From Pezizomycotina sp. ARF18 (Eukaryota > Ascomycota): 40,636 nucleotides of DNA. Position numbers and translations under genes: made by a program. The stretch spans positions 1 through 40,636 of the forward strand of contig AZLU01000043.1 of NCBI GenBank assembly GCA_002224055.1, in the 5' to 3' direction. Under the pieces are notes generated by a model. It did no database searches and was not told the origin of the DNA. It was given only the letters and a program-made list of their open reading frames with translations. Positions 11,298-21,599 of the stretch are shown one piece after another (position 1 is the first letter of the stretch; each line of letters begins with the position of its first letter).

Positions 11298-11959
11298 GTG
11301 GCCCGCGGCGTAATTGCTCAGCCCCCGCGAGAACTGCCAAAAGCGAACGAACCCCTGGCGCTGCAAGGCGTCTCGGTGGATTGTAATGCTTTGCGGGAGA
11401 ATGTTCTTTCGACGGTGCTGTACTAGCACCCTTTGAGTAGCAGCGCTAATCCTCGGGCTTCCACCGCCCGAGCCTGTTTCAAGGAATTGCTTTGCCTATT
11501 CTACACCTGTTCCTGATCGTCCCACCATTAATTTGGAGGTACAACGCCCTATGGATCCAGGCTTGTGTTATTCGAGCGGAACACCTCGAGAACACCCACC
11601 TCCACATCGGACGAGGTTCCCGCGGTTGGTTCCGCTGTTGTGCGAGATGATAGTATGGTTTCGACAACACCACGACAAGTCCGCAGCCCGCCTCACGACC
11701 GCAAATCCCAAACCAGTTTAGCAAACTTCAACCTCGACTCGGAACACACTACGGCTTGTCGTCCTCCATCAGCGTGCGGGAGATCCTGGAGGAGATGGTT
11801 TACTTCACGACCATTCACAACTGGGACAAGAAGCTCGCGGGCCTCGCTACTGACAGGACTTGGACGGGCTGGCGAAAGCGTGAGAGCCTACCTCGGCGAG
11901 GAATGAATAACCTGCTCCATTATTCCAGCGTGGAGAGGTCTTCATGGTGGATGGTGTGA
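11298..11959 (+). pseudogene. unrecognised coding-like region in two or three frames
   Basis: Three consecutive plus-strand pieces look coding by residue composition. The first spans 11298-11427 (PPRELPKANEPLALQGVSVD, then LRENVLSTVLY). The second spans 11565-11906 and is Ser/Thr-rich (ERNTSRTPTSTSDEVPA). The third spans 11756-11959, with SISVREILEEMVYFTTIHNW and DKKLAGLATDRTWTGW. GC content is higher than in the flanks. No family is recognised. The pieces could be exons of one gene or a decayed gene. The boundary before 11298 is uncertain because I find no ATG in frame. Confidence 0.3.
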
Positions 11960-12252
11960 ACCACGTTAGACCGGCTATCAGGGAAGGAGAGAAGCTTGAG
12001 AATTATTTGTTTTTTAGCCAGGTGGGAGAAGTTTTTCTATGTATTACCGTGGTGTTCTAGAGTAAGGGAGATGGCGAAAATCGCTGATTGCGGTTTGTCC
12101 TGCAGATGCCAACGACCTCACCGGCAATCAACCCGAAAGGATAGTTAACTATTCACGACCTTCTCCGCGGATATAAAAGATAATAATTACAAACCGACTA
12201 TTTCCCGTGGACGAGTTGTGTACGGTCCCCTGAACTATCTTCATGAATAATC
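11960..12252. other. intergenic
   Basis: No gene or clear regulatory site seen. Confidence 0.35.
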
Positions 12253-12570
12253 ATGTTGACAAAAACCAACGGTTGGAACTCTGTTCAAAAAGTTGCATCA
12301 CGATCGCTAAACCTTCAAATTTTTGCTTCTTCATTAGGTACATTCCCGAGCAGGAGATATTTCTCAAGAGGCCAGCCTCATGATACTTCACGCATTCTGC
12401 ATCCGTATACAATGCGAAGATTACGGCTACTCAGGAAGTTCCTAGAAAGGCACCTCAGCCTCCGGAACGCTTTAAAAGCTCCAGACTACTGGCAGCAAAC
12501 GTCTCCGCCGGAGGTGAGTTCCGTACGTTCCAAAAAAGCCAATTATACTAAGCACGCTACCCAGAATTAA
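12253..12570 (+). other. doubtful open frame, 105 codons
   Basis: An ATG-initiated open frame reads MLTKTNGWNSVQKVASRSLN and ends at 12570. A second frame over its 3' half (ITATQEVPRKAPQPPERF, then LLAANVSAGGEFRTFQ) looks at least as coding-like. GCCGGAG|GTGAGT near 12511 would be a good splice donor. No family is recognised. It could be a small gene or an upstream exon of the CorA-like locus. Confidence 0.2.
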
Positions 12571-12789
12571 TAAACCTTTATTCACAAGTAAATTAATTCA
12601 TTAGATAAGATAAAGATATTACAAGCGCGTCGTCGTCTCACTCCACATAAGCTACCTGACTCTAGATAAAAGGGAAGACAGCCGCGGAACTTCCTCACTA
12701 TCCGACGGGAAGTCATCTTCCCTTTCCTTCGTTGACGAGCGAAGGCGACGATCGTAATCTCGACCTCGTCAAGGTCTCCTCATCAGCGC

Positions 12790-14267
12790 TACTCACATTA
12801 GCGCGACCGAAGAATCCGAATTCCGCGAAGAAGAAGTCTCGCTCCTTTCAAACCCAGGCGCTATGGACCGTACTCGTCGTCAACTCCTCTCCAGGCTTCA
12901 CTCAAACGACCATCCGCCGGGGGAACACTACACGCGATCGCGCAGTTCGTCCGCGGTATTACATCGACTTTATGCGCGCAGAGGCTGAACGCGAAGGTAA
13001 TATATAACTGCTTAATCGGGAAGCTGAAGGCGTGCGAGGACGGATCGCAGTTTGATGATGAGGATTTTAGCAAGAGCCACGTTTACCATTTAGCTGTTAA
13101 GACCTGCGAGGAGCTGGAAGCGTCGTTGGAATCGAGTCTGAAGTTCGTACAGAGAGCTCTGGACGGGCACATCGCAGAGCTTCGTAGTGGAGCCACCCGT
13201 CCGAGGCGAAAGGGATATCCTATTGGTTGACTAGGCTGAAAGAGGAGGTTTTGCGCTAGAGGACCTGAAGACAGAAGTCGCGACGCTGCGGTCGCAAGCA
13301 CAGAAAAATGTAATATTATCTTAACCACTTTAAAAACTTCAATTAGTACTTGTAGTACTAGATTTGAAGTATTTTTTCTTCTTTGATGCTAACATTTTAT
13401 TTCGCCCATTTAGCGAAACGCGGTAAAACCCTACGATCGCGATCGAGGATGTCCAAGTCTAGTTCCATTATTTGTTGTGCTAATTTACTTTCTACAGCTA
13501 CACCGTGCGACATCAGTGCTGGAAGCTCTCGCGACGATATACCTGCCGCTTACCACTGCTTCGGTATAAGAGTCCCCTCAAATAACCAAGGCCGCTGATA
13601 CAAGATATCGAGATCTGGATGTGGGGACGACTATCTATCTAACGTTCATTTAGTCTCTCTACAGCATAAGCGTCCTCCCATCCTCCGCAACCTTCGTATC
13701 TTCATCATCGTCTCCATCTTCCTGCTACTCCTCACCATAATCTTAGGGCTCAACCTCTCCGCCCACCCGCTCCGCAAAATTCCTCGACAGTCGCGGCAAG
13801 CTAAATTTGAAAACCCATTTCTTCACACTCGACGTCGAGAACCTACCAAAACCACTACAAAAATATCTAAAAAATACATCGACCTCCTCGACCGCTCCAA
13901 ACAACGCGGTGCACAAAGATTCCTCCTCGGCGATTACGACAAAAGCATTTGCTTTTTTTTTTAATCCGTACCACGTCGTTCCCTCGCTGTCCGGCTGATA
14001 CCAGCGCTGTTGCTGAGGAACGTCGTCGTGCCGGAGATACTGTACCCGAAGTACCAATGGTTCCTATTTCGGTACCGGCACAACATTTATATGCGCGTGG
14101 AGTACCATTGGTATTTGGTTATAGTCGACGCCTTGAGGTTTTTGCTGATACCGGCGTGGTGTGTTGTTGCGGTTGCGTTGGTGTTCGCACTCGTTGTGGA
14201 CGTGGTGGTCGGAATACTCTGGATGGTTATTAGAATGCCGCGATATGTTTGGCGGTGGATATGCTGA
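12790..14267 (+). pseudogene. CorA-like fungal membrane protein, spliced and disrupted
   Basis: Pieces follow one another on the plus strand. First come THISATEESEFREEEVSL and MDRTRRQLLSRLHSND around 12800-12990. Next is a helical stretch to 13227 (AVKTCEELEASLESSLKF), then LEDLKTEVATLRSQAQKN ending at a GTAATA donor at 13310. After an acceptor (TTTCTACAG, 13497) comes the exon ATSVLEALATIYLPLTTAS (13498-13563). After a 101-nt intron (GTATAAG...CTACAG, 13564-13664) comes a membrane helix, IFIIVSIFLLLLTIILGLNL. The LATIYLPLT block followed by a second membrane helix is typical of the C-terminal membrane pair of fungal CorA-like proteins, related to Mg2+ channels. The GMN motif of true CorA is not seen. 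An in-frame TAA at 13962 follows a T10 run, after which the frame continues to 14267 with more hydrophobic helices. I count at least three frame changes. Confidence 0.45.
13564..13664 (+). other. spliceosomal intron in the CorA-like locus
   Basis: Donor GTATAAG and acceptor TCTCTACAG bound a 101-nt intron. It separates the LATIYLPLTTAS exon from the exon with the hydrophobic helix. The phase leaves a one-base mismatch with the best-looking downstream frame (ISVLPSSATFVSS), one of the breaks in this locus. Confidence 0.4.
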
Positions 14268-15239
14268 AGGGGAAATATGGGGAAGTTTTCTATGAATAAT
14301 CGTCTTGGAAATGGTCAGGGTTCTACCAGATGTTGGGAAAAGCTCTCAGATTGGTGGTGAAACGCGGGATACAAAACTGAGATCACAGGATGTCAACAGG
14401 GAAACCACATAGTCGTGAACCACGCCGGGGCGGTTGGCAGTAAACGCAAAAGCAAATTCGCCAGTATATTACGTCCGCCGCGGCGCGCTCCTTGCGTTAC
14501 AGGCTGTGTTTTACAACCGAGGAAGGATCGAATTCCTAATGATCGCTAGGAACACCTGGAGCTGGTATTGTCCGAGCCGTTAGCAACCTTGCCCAACACG
14601 CGGCTCACAGCGTGAGCTATAGTAAGAGGTGGTGAGGATCCAAAATAGAAGCGGTGGTGTATTAGAAATGTAGCAAGCACCGCAAAACGACAACCAGAAC
14701 GTTGAAAATTGGCTATGAAGAAAACCTTCTTTCCTATACCTAGCCACCTTTCGACATAATTTGAAGGCAACAAAATTTCTGTTATGTGTATATGATGCCC
14801 CTGTAGGCGTAACCTCGGGCTTAATGAGGTAGTAAATATATACCAAAAAGAAGGTCTTTTTAAGAAAGAAAAGTAATTTTATTCCCCAATTTTCGCCGTT
14901 TTTAATGTAATACATGCGCTAAAAGAAAGGGTGGAAGAATCGTTATGCTTGAAGATTGATAGATAGTACAATGAGAGAAAGAAATCGAGAGCAAAGTGCC
15001 CGAAGGCCATTAATATAAGTAGTTATCCTTATTCCCGCCTTAAATAGTGGAAATGAGAACGAGGGTGTAATAAATAGAATAAGTGACGATGCATGATGAT
15101 GCTTATATGTTGAAGAAAGAAAGAGGAACACCCATAAAAACAAAAGAAGAAATATGATTGCGCTATCCACCTCGTTCGTAATTATCTTTTAGCGTCGGTC
15201 GACAGTATATTAAAGACTATTGGCTGCCGCTCTGATACA
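14268..15239. other. intergenic, no gene seen
   Basis: About 970 bp without supportable genes. Minus-strand open frames at 14546-14915 have no motif. The 15.0-15.2 kb part is A-rich on the plus strand and probably forms the 3' flank of the minus-strand coiled-coil gene that follows. Confidence 0.4.
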
Positions 15240-16333
15240 TCATTTGCAGAACACGCCAAGGTCACGAAGAGACTGAAGCATCCCTGCGTTCTGGGTGGAA
15301 AGCGCCTGCATCTGGTGCTCGATGCCGTCCAGCCTGTTCTCCAAATTACCAAGCCTAGTCGCGACGGCATCAGAAGCAGCGTTGTTCGAAGAAGTCGCCT
15401 GCGCGAAACCTGAGAGGTTGCCCATACCGTGTTCGATGTTCATGAGCCTGCCGTTAATGACGCTGATCTCCCTCGACGGCCTGTTCGCGGTTTCCGACAT
15501 CTTGGTGACCCTGAGGTGCGTGTCTTTGACCCTGGCGAGGATGTCCTTGATGTACGCTGGCTGCTGCGTGCGCTCGAAGACCGTTCCGGGACCGGTGGAG
15601 CCATTGTTGAGGTTCCTCCCAAAGCGTTCGATCCGGCTCCGGGTTTGCCCAGGTGTCTTCGTTCGCGCCGACGGCTTCGTTGCTGAGGAGGGCCACTGCG
15701 CGCTGGGGGTTTGGTGCTGTTGACGATCTCGGGCGTGAGGATCTGTTCTATAGCCTCGGCGATCTCGCGGCGCATCCTGAGCGGGTCGTTGAAGTGGGCG
15801 ATGGTCTCCTTGATGTCGGAAATGCGGTCCGCCTGCTGAGCGTTTCCCTCGGCGACGATCTGGTAGAGCGCTTTGAGCTTCTCGAGCCCCTTCTTGTTTT
15901 CGAGGGCCATGGCGTGCATCTTGCCGATGACCTCCTCGAGCATGCTCACGACGAATCCGAGTTGTCCGCCTGCAAGTTGGGAGCTTCTGGATCGTTCGCG
16001 ACTGCACCATTGACCTGCTTCGTCTCTGACTTGTTGTCGGACTGTTTCGCATGCCATTTGGCGAGAATCTCTCGTGCTGCTCTTCGTAGTGCGCGAACTT
16101 CTGCTTCACGTGGCACGCCTTGTGAAAGCTTTGTAGATGAAGTCGAGGGATCCGTTGGTCGAGATGTACTCCGGGTTGTACATATTCAAGTACTCCTTCG
16201 CCTCGGTGGGAGTCATCAGGTCCGTGACGCGGGGAGGCCTGTTCGCCCTGTCGCGTTCACGCTGCGGACGGGCTGCTTCCTTAAAGCGTTGGTAGATCGG
16301 GATGAGCTGGACCCACTCCGGGACGGACGACAT
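15240..16333 (-). pseudogene. coiled-coil protein of unknown family, frame broken
   Basis: The minus-strand ATG at 16333 opens MSSVPEWVQLIPIYQRFKEA, then TPTEAKEYLNMYNPEYISTN, and leaves frame near 16110. Coding signal continues in other frames: QKFAHYEEQHERFSPN, KQVNGAVANDPEAPNLQADN and a strong helix, SMLEEVIGKMHAMALENKKG. That helix runs on through ISDIKETIAHFNDPLRMRRE. The last 120 residues (AYIKDILARVKDTHLRVTKM, then RLGNLENRLDGIEHQMQALS) form a second coiled coil ending at the stop at 15240. The gene is about 350 codons long with four or more frame changes. GC content is high compared with the flanks. No catalytic motif is visible. Neighbouring minus-strand loci to 19.7 kb are also coiled-coil proteins, so these may be distant paralogues, but I see no alignable block. 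Confidence 0.5.
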
Positions 16334-16540
16334 GTTTGCGGTGCTTTGGGTGAGATTGATGCGAGAGCGAGCCCCGTTCGTACTGTGTCTCCGGAGTTTC
16401 CGGGTTGAGATCGCCTTAATAATTAGAGTTGAAAGGATCAGTATTAATATTCAATTTGCCTTGGGTAGATTGGATTGTCTCGAGGCTTAAGTAGTGGAAG
16501 GTTGGAGAAACAGATTCTTTTGGCTTGAGTGGGCAGAGGG

Positions 16541-16568
16541 AAAAAAAAAAAAAAAAAAAAAAAAAAAA
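16541..16568 (+). repeat. A28 homopolymer
   Basis: An uninterrupted run of 28 A. It lies between the start of the minus-strand coiled-coil locus (16333) and the end of the next minus-strand locus (16623). Confidence 0.9.
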
Positions 16569-16622
16569 CAATTCTTTAAGATTCTTAGCTGGCAGAATCG
16601 TTATTTTCGGTTGGCGACAGAG

Positions 16623-17278
16623 TCAAGTTCTGGTGATCCCTACTGGCAGCGTCCTAAGATCTTCTTCCTCAAGCTCCTTTCCCTCTTGCTCAGGGGAAGG
16701 AGTAGCGGTGTCGTCATACCCTTCCTTACTAATAGCTGCAAATTGATTTGGATACTTTCTCCTCAGATGGTGCGACAAGCAACCCAAGCCCTGGAGCAGG
16801 ATTTCATTTTCGTGGCTATTATAGTAGTTCCTAAATCTCTTACCGTCCTCGGCTTGATCGGCTTCCCAACCGCGTTGAATATTCTCCTCGGCTTCCAACA
16901 GGTCCGTATATCCTTAACATACGTCCAGTACTCTGTTGCAGGAATCTCGAGATAGAGCCTCAGGTTATCTTGCTGGGTAATACAACACATTTCCCGGGGA
17001 CAGTCTCACATTTAGTGGTCTCCTTGCTTCCAACGGTTGAAGCAGTGCTGCTGCGGGGAGATTGGGGAGCTGTCTAGTGGCGGGTTGTAGGCCGCCCACA
17101 GCTGCCTCAGGTATGTCGACGGCGCGAGAACGCGAAGGGAGCAACGAAGGTTCTCGCGTTCCTCCCACGAAAAGCGCGCGAAGGGGCAAGCATACTCGTT
17201 GTGACCGCCATGCCAACAATTGATGCACAATGGTGAACTACTGGAGTCACTACGCTCATCGACGACGATGTCACTCAT
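16623..17278 (-). pseudogene. zinc-knuckle protein, copy A, broken
   Basis: The ATG at 17278 starts MSDIVVDERSDSSSSPL, followed by CINCWHGGHNEYAC, a perfect C-x2-C-x4-H-x4-C zinc knuckle. The next segment (ARFSWEERENLRCSLRVLAP) lines up in spacing with the linker of the copies at 29316 and 31809. A second knuckle is degenerate: CFNRWKQGDH has Arg in place of the second Cys and runs into TAA. A one-base change would continue it with KCETV. A later frame, 16898-16623, gives a charged helical tail (NIQRGWEADQAEDGKRFRNY ... GKELEEEDLRTLP). Zinc knuckles usually bind single-stranded nucleic acid. The gene is probably non-functional as read. Confidence 0.55.
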
Positions 17279-17949
17279 GATTGTTGCGCAACGCCCGCGG
17301 TGCGGAACTGAGCTAAGACACAAAAAGAGAAAGACGGGTATAACGCGACTCTTATACACAGTTACTGATGGACGAGAAATTGATAAATCTATAGGTTTTT
17401 TGTGTAAGAATGTTCAAGGAGGAACACCCATGTACCAGGAGGCGTTGTTGGGAGCGGTTTGTGAAAATGGGCCTGCCAGTGGCTCGCAAACACAAAGTTT
17501 TATAAGCGTACGTGCTCGCCGACCGCATTTTCTGGCTCTATTATTATTTTTATTAGAAAATTAATTGTTTGGGTAAATTATATAGCCGAGGAAAAGTGTG
17601 CCCGAGCGGCAAGTGGCTATATTTTCAATTTTTATCTCGATTATCTAGGTGATGCTGCCCTAAGTGCATCTATCGGGTGATGATTGCAAATGTTGGAGAG
17701 TAACTCATGCACTTCAGCTCTTATAAAGTATTGCTCCTCATTAGTTCAGCAGTCTGGTCGGTTTTGTATAACGTTCGATAGAATAAGATAAATATCTGAA
17801 AGTGTGGATGAATGTCTAGATATCTCTACTCCAAGTTCTAGCCCCCAACCAACCGTTTATAAAGACCAATGTGATCCGCTACTACCCGGTTCACTTCTTC
17901 TTGGAAGAGCCCATGGGCTGCCGCATATTTCCCCTCCACGATTCTTTAT
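17279..17949. other. intergenic, no gene seen
   Basis: About 670 bp. It contains the promoter side of zinc-knuckle copy A and the 3' flank of the next minus-strand locus. The open frame at 17220-17564 on the plus strand is a shadow of copy A in its first part and has no motif. Confidence 0.4.
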
Positions 17950-18630
17950 CTACCACCAACGCAGCCTCCGTCCATTCGATTGCAGTCCGTCCATCTCCTC
18001 GTAAACCGAACTCCTAATTCTCTCAATCTCCTCCGTAACCTCTTGTGCCCATTTAGTAGGATACTCCGTCTTCGCTTCGAGCTGCGAGAAGCGTTTGTCC
18101 CACGTAGCTAAGAACTCACTCATAGCTTTCTCGTGCTTAATAGCCTCGACCTCCGAAGGCGGGACGATTTGATCGTCGGGGCGGATACCGACGGCTGTTC
18201 AAGGCGGGCTAAGGCGCAACATTGCTGGTTGACGGCGGAGAGGGTTCCTGAAGCGTTTTGGTTTGCTTCTTCGAGTCCTCGTGGATATCTGCGATCTTTT
18301 CCTGCATGTCCATGACAGTGGATTCCATGTCTTCGATCCAATTGCGGCAATCGTCGTGGCATTTTTCCGCAGGGCTGGGGAGGGGGGTTTGGCGGCGTCG
18401 GCAATTTCGATTTTAGCTTTGAGAAGGTCCGCCACGGCGTCGCCGATAGTAGATGCTTCTGAGAGAGATAGAATTGGCTTTGGCGATGGATCTTCTACGA
18501 GGGGTAGGAAGGATGGATCGGAGGAGATCTCAGGCTTGAGATCCGTCTGCGCTCTGCATGGGCCGCTACCTGAGTATTCGTAATCCGTTTTTTCAACTGA
18601 CGGCGAAAAAGCAGCTGCAGTGGGATCCAT
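17950..18630 (-). pseudogene. coiled-coil protein of unknown family, frame broken
   Basis: The minus-strand ATG at 18630 begins MDPTAAAFSPSVEKTDYEYS and continues through IGDAVADLLKAKIEIADA. A second frame takes over with RNWIEDMESTVMDMQEKIAD and IHEDSKKQTKTLQE. The last part, to the stop at 17950, is in a third frame (SEVEAIKHEKAMSEFLATWD, then KWAQEVTEEIERIRSSVYEE). The middle and end are clear amphipathic helices, while the first 70 residues are Pro/Ser-rich and acidic. The whole is about 225 codons with at least two frame changes and no splice pair that explains them. No known domain. It lies between zinc-knuckle copy A and another coiled-coil locus, all on the same strand. Confidence 0.45.
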
Positions 18631-19031
18631 TAGCAATAAAGAAAGCGGTGTTTTCGTGCCCTTTGAAAAAAGAGTAGATGTCTGTTATAGCGTTGGCTAG
18701 ATCGCGATAATGGTTTGCTTTATTGCGATGACTATAGTCAGTATCGGACAGGGAAATAACAGAATAACAATGAAAGGGAGGAACGAGGTAGGTAAGCTCT
18801 ACTTAAATACCTATGAAGTCGCGACTGTATCATGAGATGCGTTACGATTATATTGGAATAAGAAGTTGCAGCATAACCGTCGAATGCAATACGGAACCAT
18901 CCATTAAACCATCCAATGAAATACAAAAACCGATGAAATATGAGACATGTTGTAGCTTGACCGGAATATTATTAGATATATACATTGGATCATTGATATA
19001 GAAATTATGAGAGGCCATATTACCATTTCAC
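18631..19031. other. intergenic, no gene seen
   Basis: About 400 bp separating two minus-strand coiled-coil loci. It is AT-rich and presumably promoter sequence for the gene starting at 18630. Confidence 0.4.
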
Positions 19032-19669
19032 TTAGCGTGCTGTATGTTGACGCGTAGTGCCGAGCTGAATGATTTGCTCCCGCAAAGCATCCATTCGGCG
19101 GCGCATATCGGTATTCTCTGCAACTAGGAGAGCTACCACGCGGTTCTGATATCGATCCTGTCTCCCGAGCGACAGCCGATGGATAATATCCAATTGCTTC
19201 TTATTCATCTCTATCAATTCGAGCACTAGCGGATCAGAATTTCGAGCCTGCTCGTGAACACCAGTTGCTACTACTTCCTTGAGAATCGCAGTAAACTCCT
19301 TGACTGCAGTTATTAACTTCTGAAGTCTCGTCCGCGGCTTTAGCTGGCCTTGAAGGATCGCACTTGGTAGGCGGGTCTTTGGCTACGAATAGCGGGGTCG
19401 CTGGAGGGATAGAGCCATCGTTCGCGGGAATTTCTGTGGTAAGGGTACGGCATCTTGAAGACCAGTGTTTGGGATACTCTCTCGGCCTGTTTCAAAAAAG
19501 TCCATGCTTAGAAGCAAGTCGATATCGTGTACCGTGCGCGCGGAGGGTCCGTAGATTGCTGCGGTGTAAATACTATCAGAGAATCGATCAAGTCACCTTT
19601 CGTAGCGCTAGGCTCTCTCTGCTTAACAGGAACATGCGTTGTTAGTCTAAAGGACGGACCTTCGATGGA
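19032..19669 (-). pseudogene. coiled-coil protein of unknown family, N-terminus uncertain
   Basis: The C-terminal 95 residues read cleanly to the stop at 19032: LITAVKEFTAILKEVVATG, then LVLELIEMNKKQLDIIHRLS and NTDMRRRMDALREQIIQLG. They form a long amphipathic helix. Upstream on the minus strand another frame gives TEIPANDGSIPPATPLFVAK, a Pro/Thr-rich linker. Before that a third frame, near 19669-19505, gives SIEGPSFRLTTHVPVKQREP. I see no ATG that clearly starts the protein. Architecture (linker, then C-terminal coiled coil) resembles the locus at 17950-18630. The function is unknown. Confidence 0.4.
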
Positions 19670-20204
19670 AAAACTATAATGCGGAGTGGTAATTTTTGAT
19701 ATACGTTTTGATTTGTGTTCGAGTTTCAATTCCCTATTGATGTTTCGAAAAAAAGGAATAAAAAGTAGATCTAGAAGGGAGAAAAAAAAAAAAAAAGAAT
19801 GAGGAAGGGAAATAGATGTATTAAGTTTGAAGAAGGTCGTATTATTAAAATTTGAAATGTTCAAAATACTGGATAGATAGAATTTAGAACAATGCGAAAG
19901 AATCCTTATTTCATTCTCTATCACCATTCTGAGGTTTCATATTCTGCGATACTTTTTGGTTGGAATGCCGTGGCAGATGTTACTTCGTTGGCGGCAGTGG
20001 ATGTTTCAATGCAGCCCTAATATAAAACCGCGCACCGCTTACGCTTTAGCGCGAAGCTACACTTCATAGAGGTGTAATATAAAATAACATCCCAAGAATA
20101 AACATCTTCTCAATCTCTCACTTCCCAAGGAGTGAATATTTCCGGCTACCATATTCAAGATCCTAGATTTTTCACGACTTTCCACCGACCACTACGCTCT
20201 CAAA
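19670..20204. other. intergenic with TATA box of the small cysteine gene
   Basis: No gene. AATATAAAA at 20019-20027, followed by a CT-rich leader (CAATCTCTCACTTCCC near 20110), is the likely promoter and 5' leader of the gene starting at 20205. An A14 tract occurs near 19782. Confidence 0.4.
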
Positions 20205-20450
20205 ATGTGTACGCATTACTACCTTCACTATAAGTGTGGATGCGACGAAGTAGGAGCGAAACTCCCGTGCGACGATCCCTTTAGGTGTAGAGAACCGATA
20301 CTCAACGAGGTCCCGGTAGACGAACTTTGCGAGGGTTGCAAGAACGACATCAGCAGTTCGGGAGAACGGCAAAGGAATTTTACAAGCCTGATGGCGGAGC
20401 TTGGAGAAAGTAATCATTTTTTTTCTTTCATCTACACCTCCAGATCTTAA
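20205..20450 (+). CDS. intact small cysteine protein, M-C...YxCxC family
   Basis: This 81-codon frame is fully open and starts with a true ATG. It reads MCTHYYLHYKCGCDEVGAK, with Cys2, Tyr9, Cys11 and Cys13. Further along are LPCDDPFRCRE and then VDELCEGCKND, giving a C-x2-C pair near residue 43. The eight cysteines in the first 46 residues suggest one or two zinc sites, with no signal peptide, so a cytosolic or nuclear protein is more likely than a secreted one. The C-terminus is less certain: GTAATC...CTCCAG (20410-20445) resembles a very short intron, which would replace the last dozen residues. The TATA box lies about 180 bp upstream. This is the best-preserved plus-strand member of the family. 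Confidence 0.65.
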   Translation: MCTHYYLHYKCGCDEVGAKLPCDDPFRCREPILNEVPVDELCEGCKNDISSSGERQRNFTSLMAELGESNHFFSFIYTSRS

Positions 20451-20454
20451 AGCA

Positions 20455-20562
20455 GCAGCATAAGGGAACCAAAGAATTCCCTAGGTACTACTCAAAGTCC
20501 AGACTGTATTGGATATCCTTTCTCCAAACCAGACTGCAGTTGGCTTTGCTTCCTTATGCGGC
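20455..20562. repeat. imperfect inverted repeat
   Basis: GCAGCATAAGGGAACCAAAG at 20455-20474 is an imperfect reverse complement of CTTTGCTTCCTTATGCGGC at 20544-20562. The pair could form a hairpin with a loop of about 70 nt just downstream of the small cysteine gene. It may be a 3'-UTR structure or a small foldback element. No target-site duplication is evident. Confidence 0.35.
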
Positions 20563-21059
20563 AGAGTTTGTGATTGAGAACAATGCCCCTTTATTCAGAA
20601 TTCAATAAAATATTTTAGAATCGCCCTCATCCAAGTCATCCAAGTGAAAAATAGGTCACAAAGGCAGTTTCGCAGGTCATTGGAAAGAAATCTGGCGACA
20701 AAGGTTTTCTTCTTGAATATTACATGTAAAATCCAGTCCCGTGAGCTCGCGATGTATCATATGCCATAATCTAGCCATGAGAACACATCTTTTTGCTGCA
20801 AACTCGTTACCCAAACAAGGGTTTACGATTACTTAGTTCCGTGGTTCCTACACTCAAGTTTGTAGGCAATTATGACTAAAGTGCAAATACAGGACCGCTC
20901 TCAAGTACATAAATCATAAATGTCGGACGGTTCACATTGTTCAGTTTCTTTTCTCCATAATCTTACCCATACATTCCAAATCATCCACCTAGAAAGTTTA
21001 GCGTACCTTCTAGAGAAATACTCATTCCATTCCCATATCTCACTTCCCATATACCCAAA
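20563..21059. other. intergenic
   Basis: About 500 bp without a supportable gene, ending in a short CT-rich leader (ATATCTCACTTCCCATATAC, 21035-21054) before the ATG at 21060. A similar CTCACTTCCCA motif occurs upstream of the gene at 20205. Confidence 0.4.
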
Positions 21060-21427
21060 ATGTGCGCCTGGAAATGGAACAATATATATGCGGCCACCGC
21101 GAGCGCGTGGGCGTCGCATCCTGCAACTTGGCTGTAATCAGCGCAGTGGGACGTAATGAAAAGCGCATGCTGCCTAGCGGCCCAAGCAATAAATGGCCAA
21201 CGAAGGAGTACCATAAACCATTTCTGTGCTTTCGATGCGAATGCGATCGGCGGCTTAAGGAGATCAAAGCGTCAAAGCCGCCGGAGAAGACGAGGACGAG
21301 CATGATAAAGCGATGGAATATAGGCGCCAAGCGTTTACATGTAGAGTATTTTATTTTTTTAGAAATACGAGATATATCAATTATAATTTTAGTTTTATGG
21401 CATCCTTACTCGAATGTAAATACGTAA
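21060..21427 (+). pseudogene. member of the small cysteine family with a one-base loss in codon 2
   Basis: The ATG at 21060 opens MCAWKWNNIY and stops after 25 codons. In the neighbouring frame the sequence reads RLEMEQYICGHRERVGVASC. If one base is missing right after ATGTG, Tyr, Cys and His fall at positions 9, 11 and 13, exactly as in the intact copy at 20205. Further on, HKPFLCFRCECDRRLKEIKA gives the C-x2-C pair and basic helix. The open frame runs to 21427, although coding character fades after about 21320. The upstream leader shares CTCACTTCCCA with the copy at 20205, about 850 bp away, suggesting a tandem duplication. A single-base loss at the very start makes this either a young pseudogene or an assembly error. 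Confidence 0.5.
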
Positions 21428-21599
21428 ATTCTTGATGTTGAAGAAATGGTGTAGATTGGCACGTAATTCATTGCTATTATGAAGACAGAATATAATGTGT
21501 GAGATACTTCAGTGCCTTTTAGTGTGCCGAGGTAATAACGTTTGCTTACGGTTATACATTTCGCGAATTCGATGTAGCACAAATTAGTAAGGACTTAAG

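Noticed and set aside
14546-15170. Minus-strand open frames of 75 to 111 codons
   Set aside because: They overlap in several frames, lack motifs and lie in A/T-biased DNA; I read them as chance.
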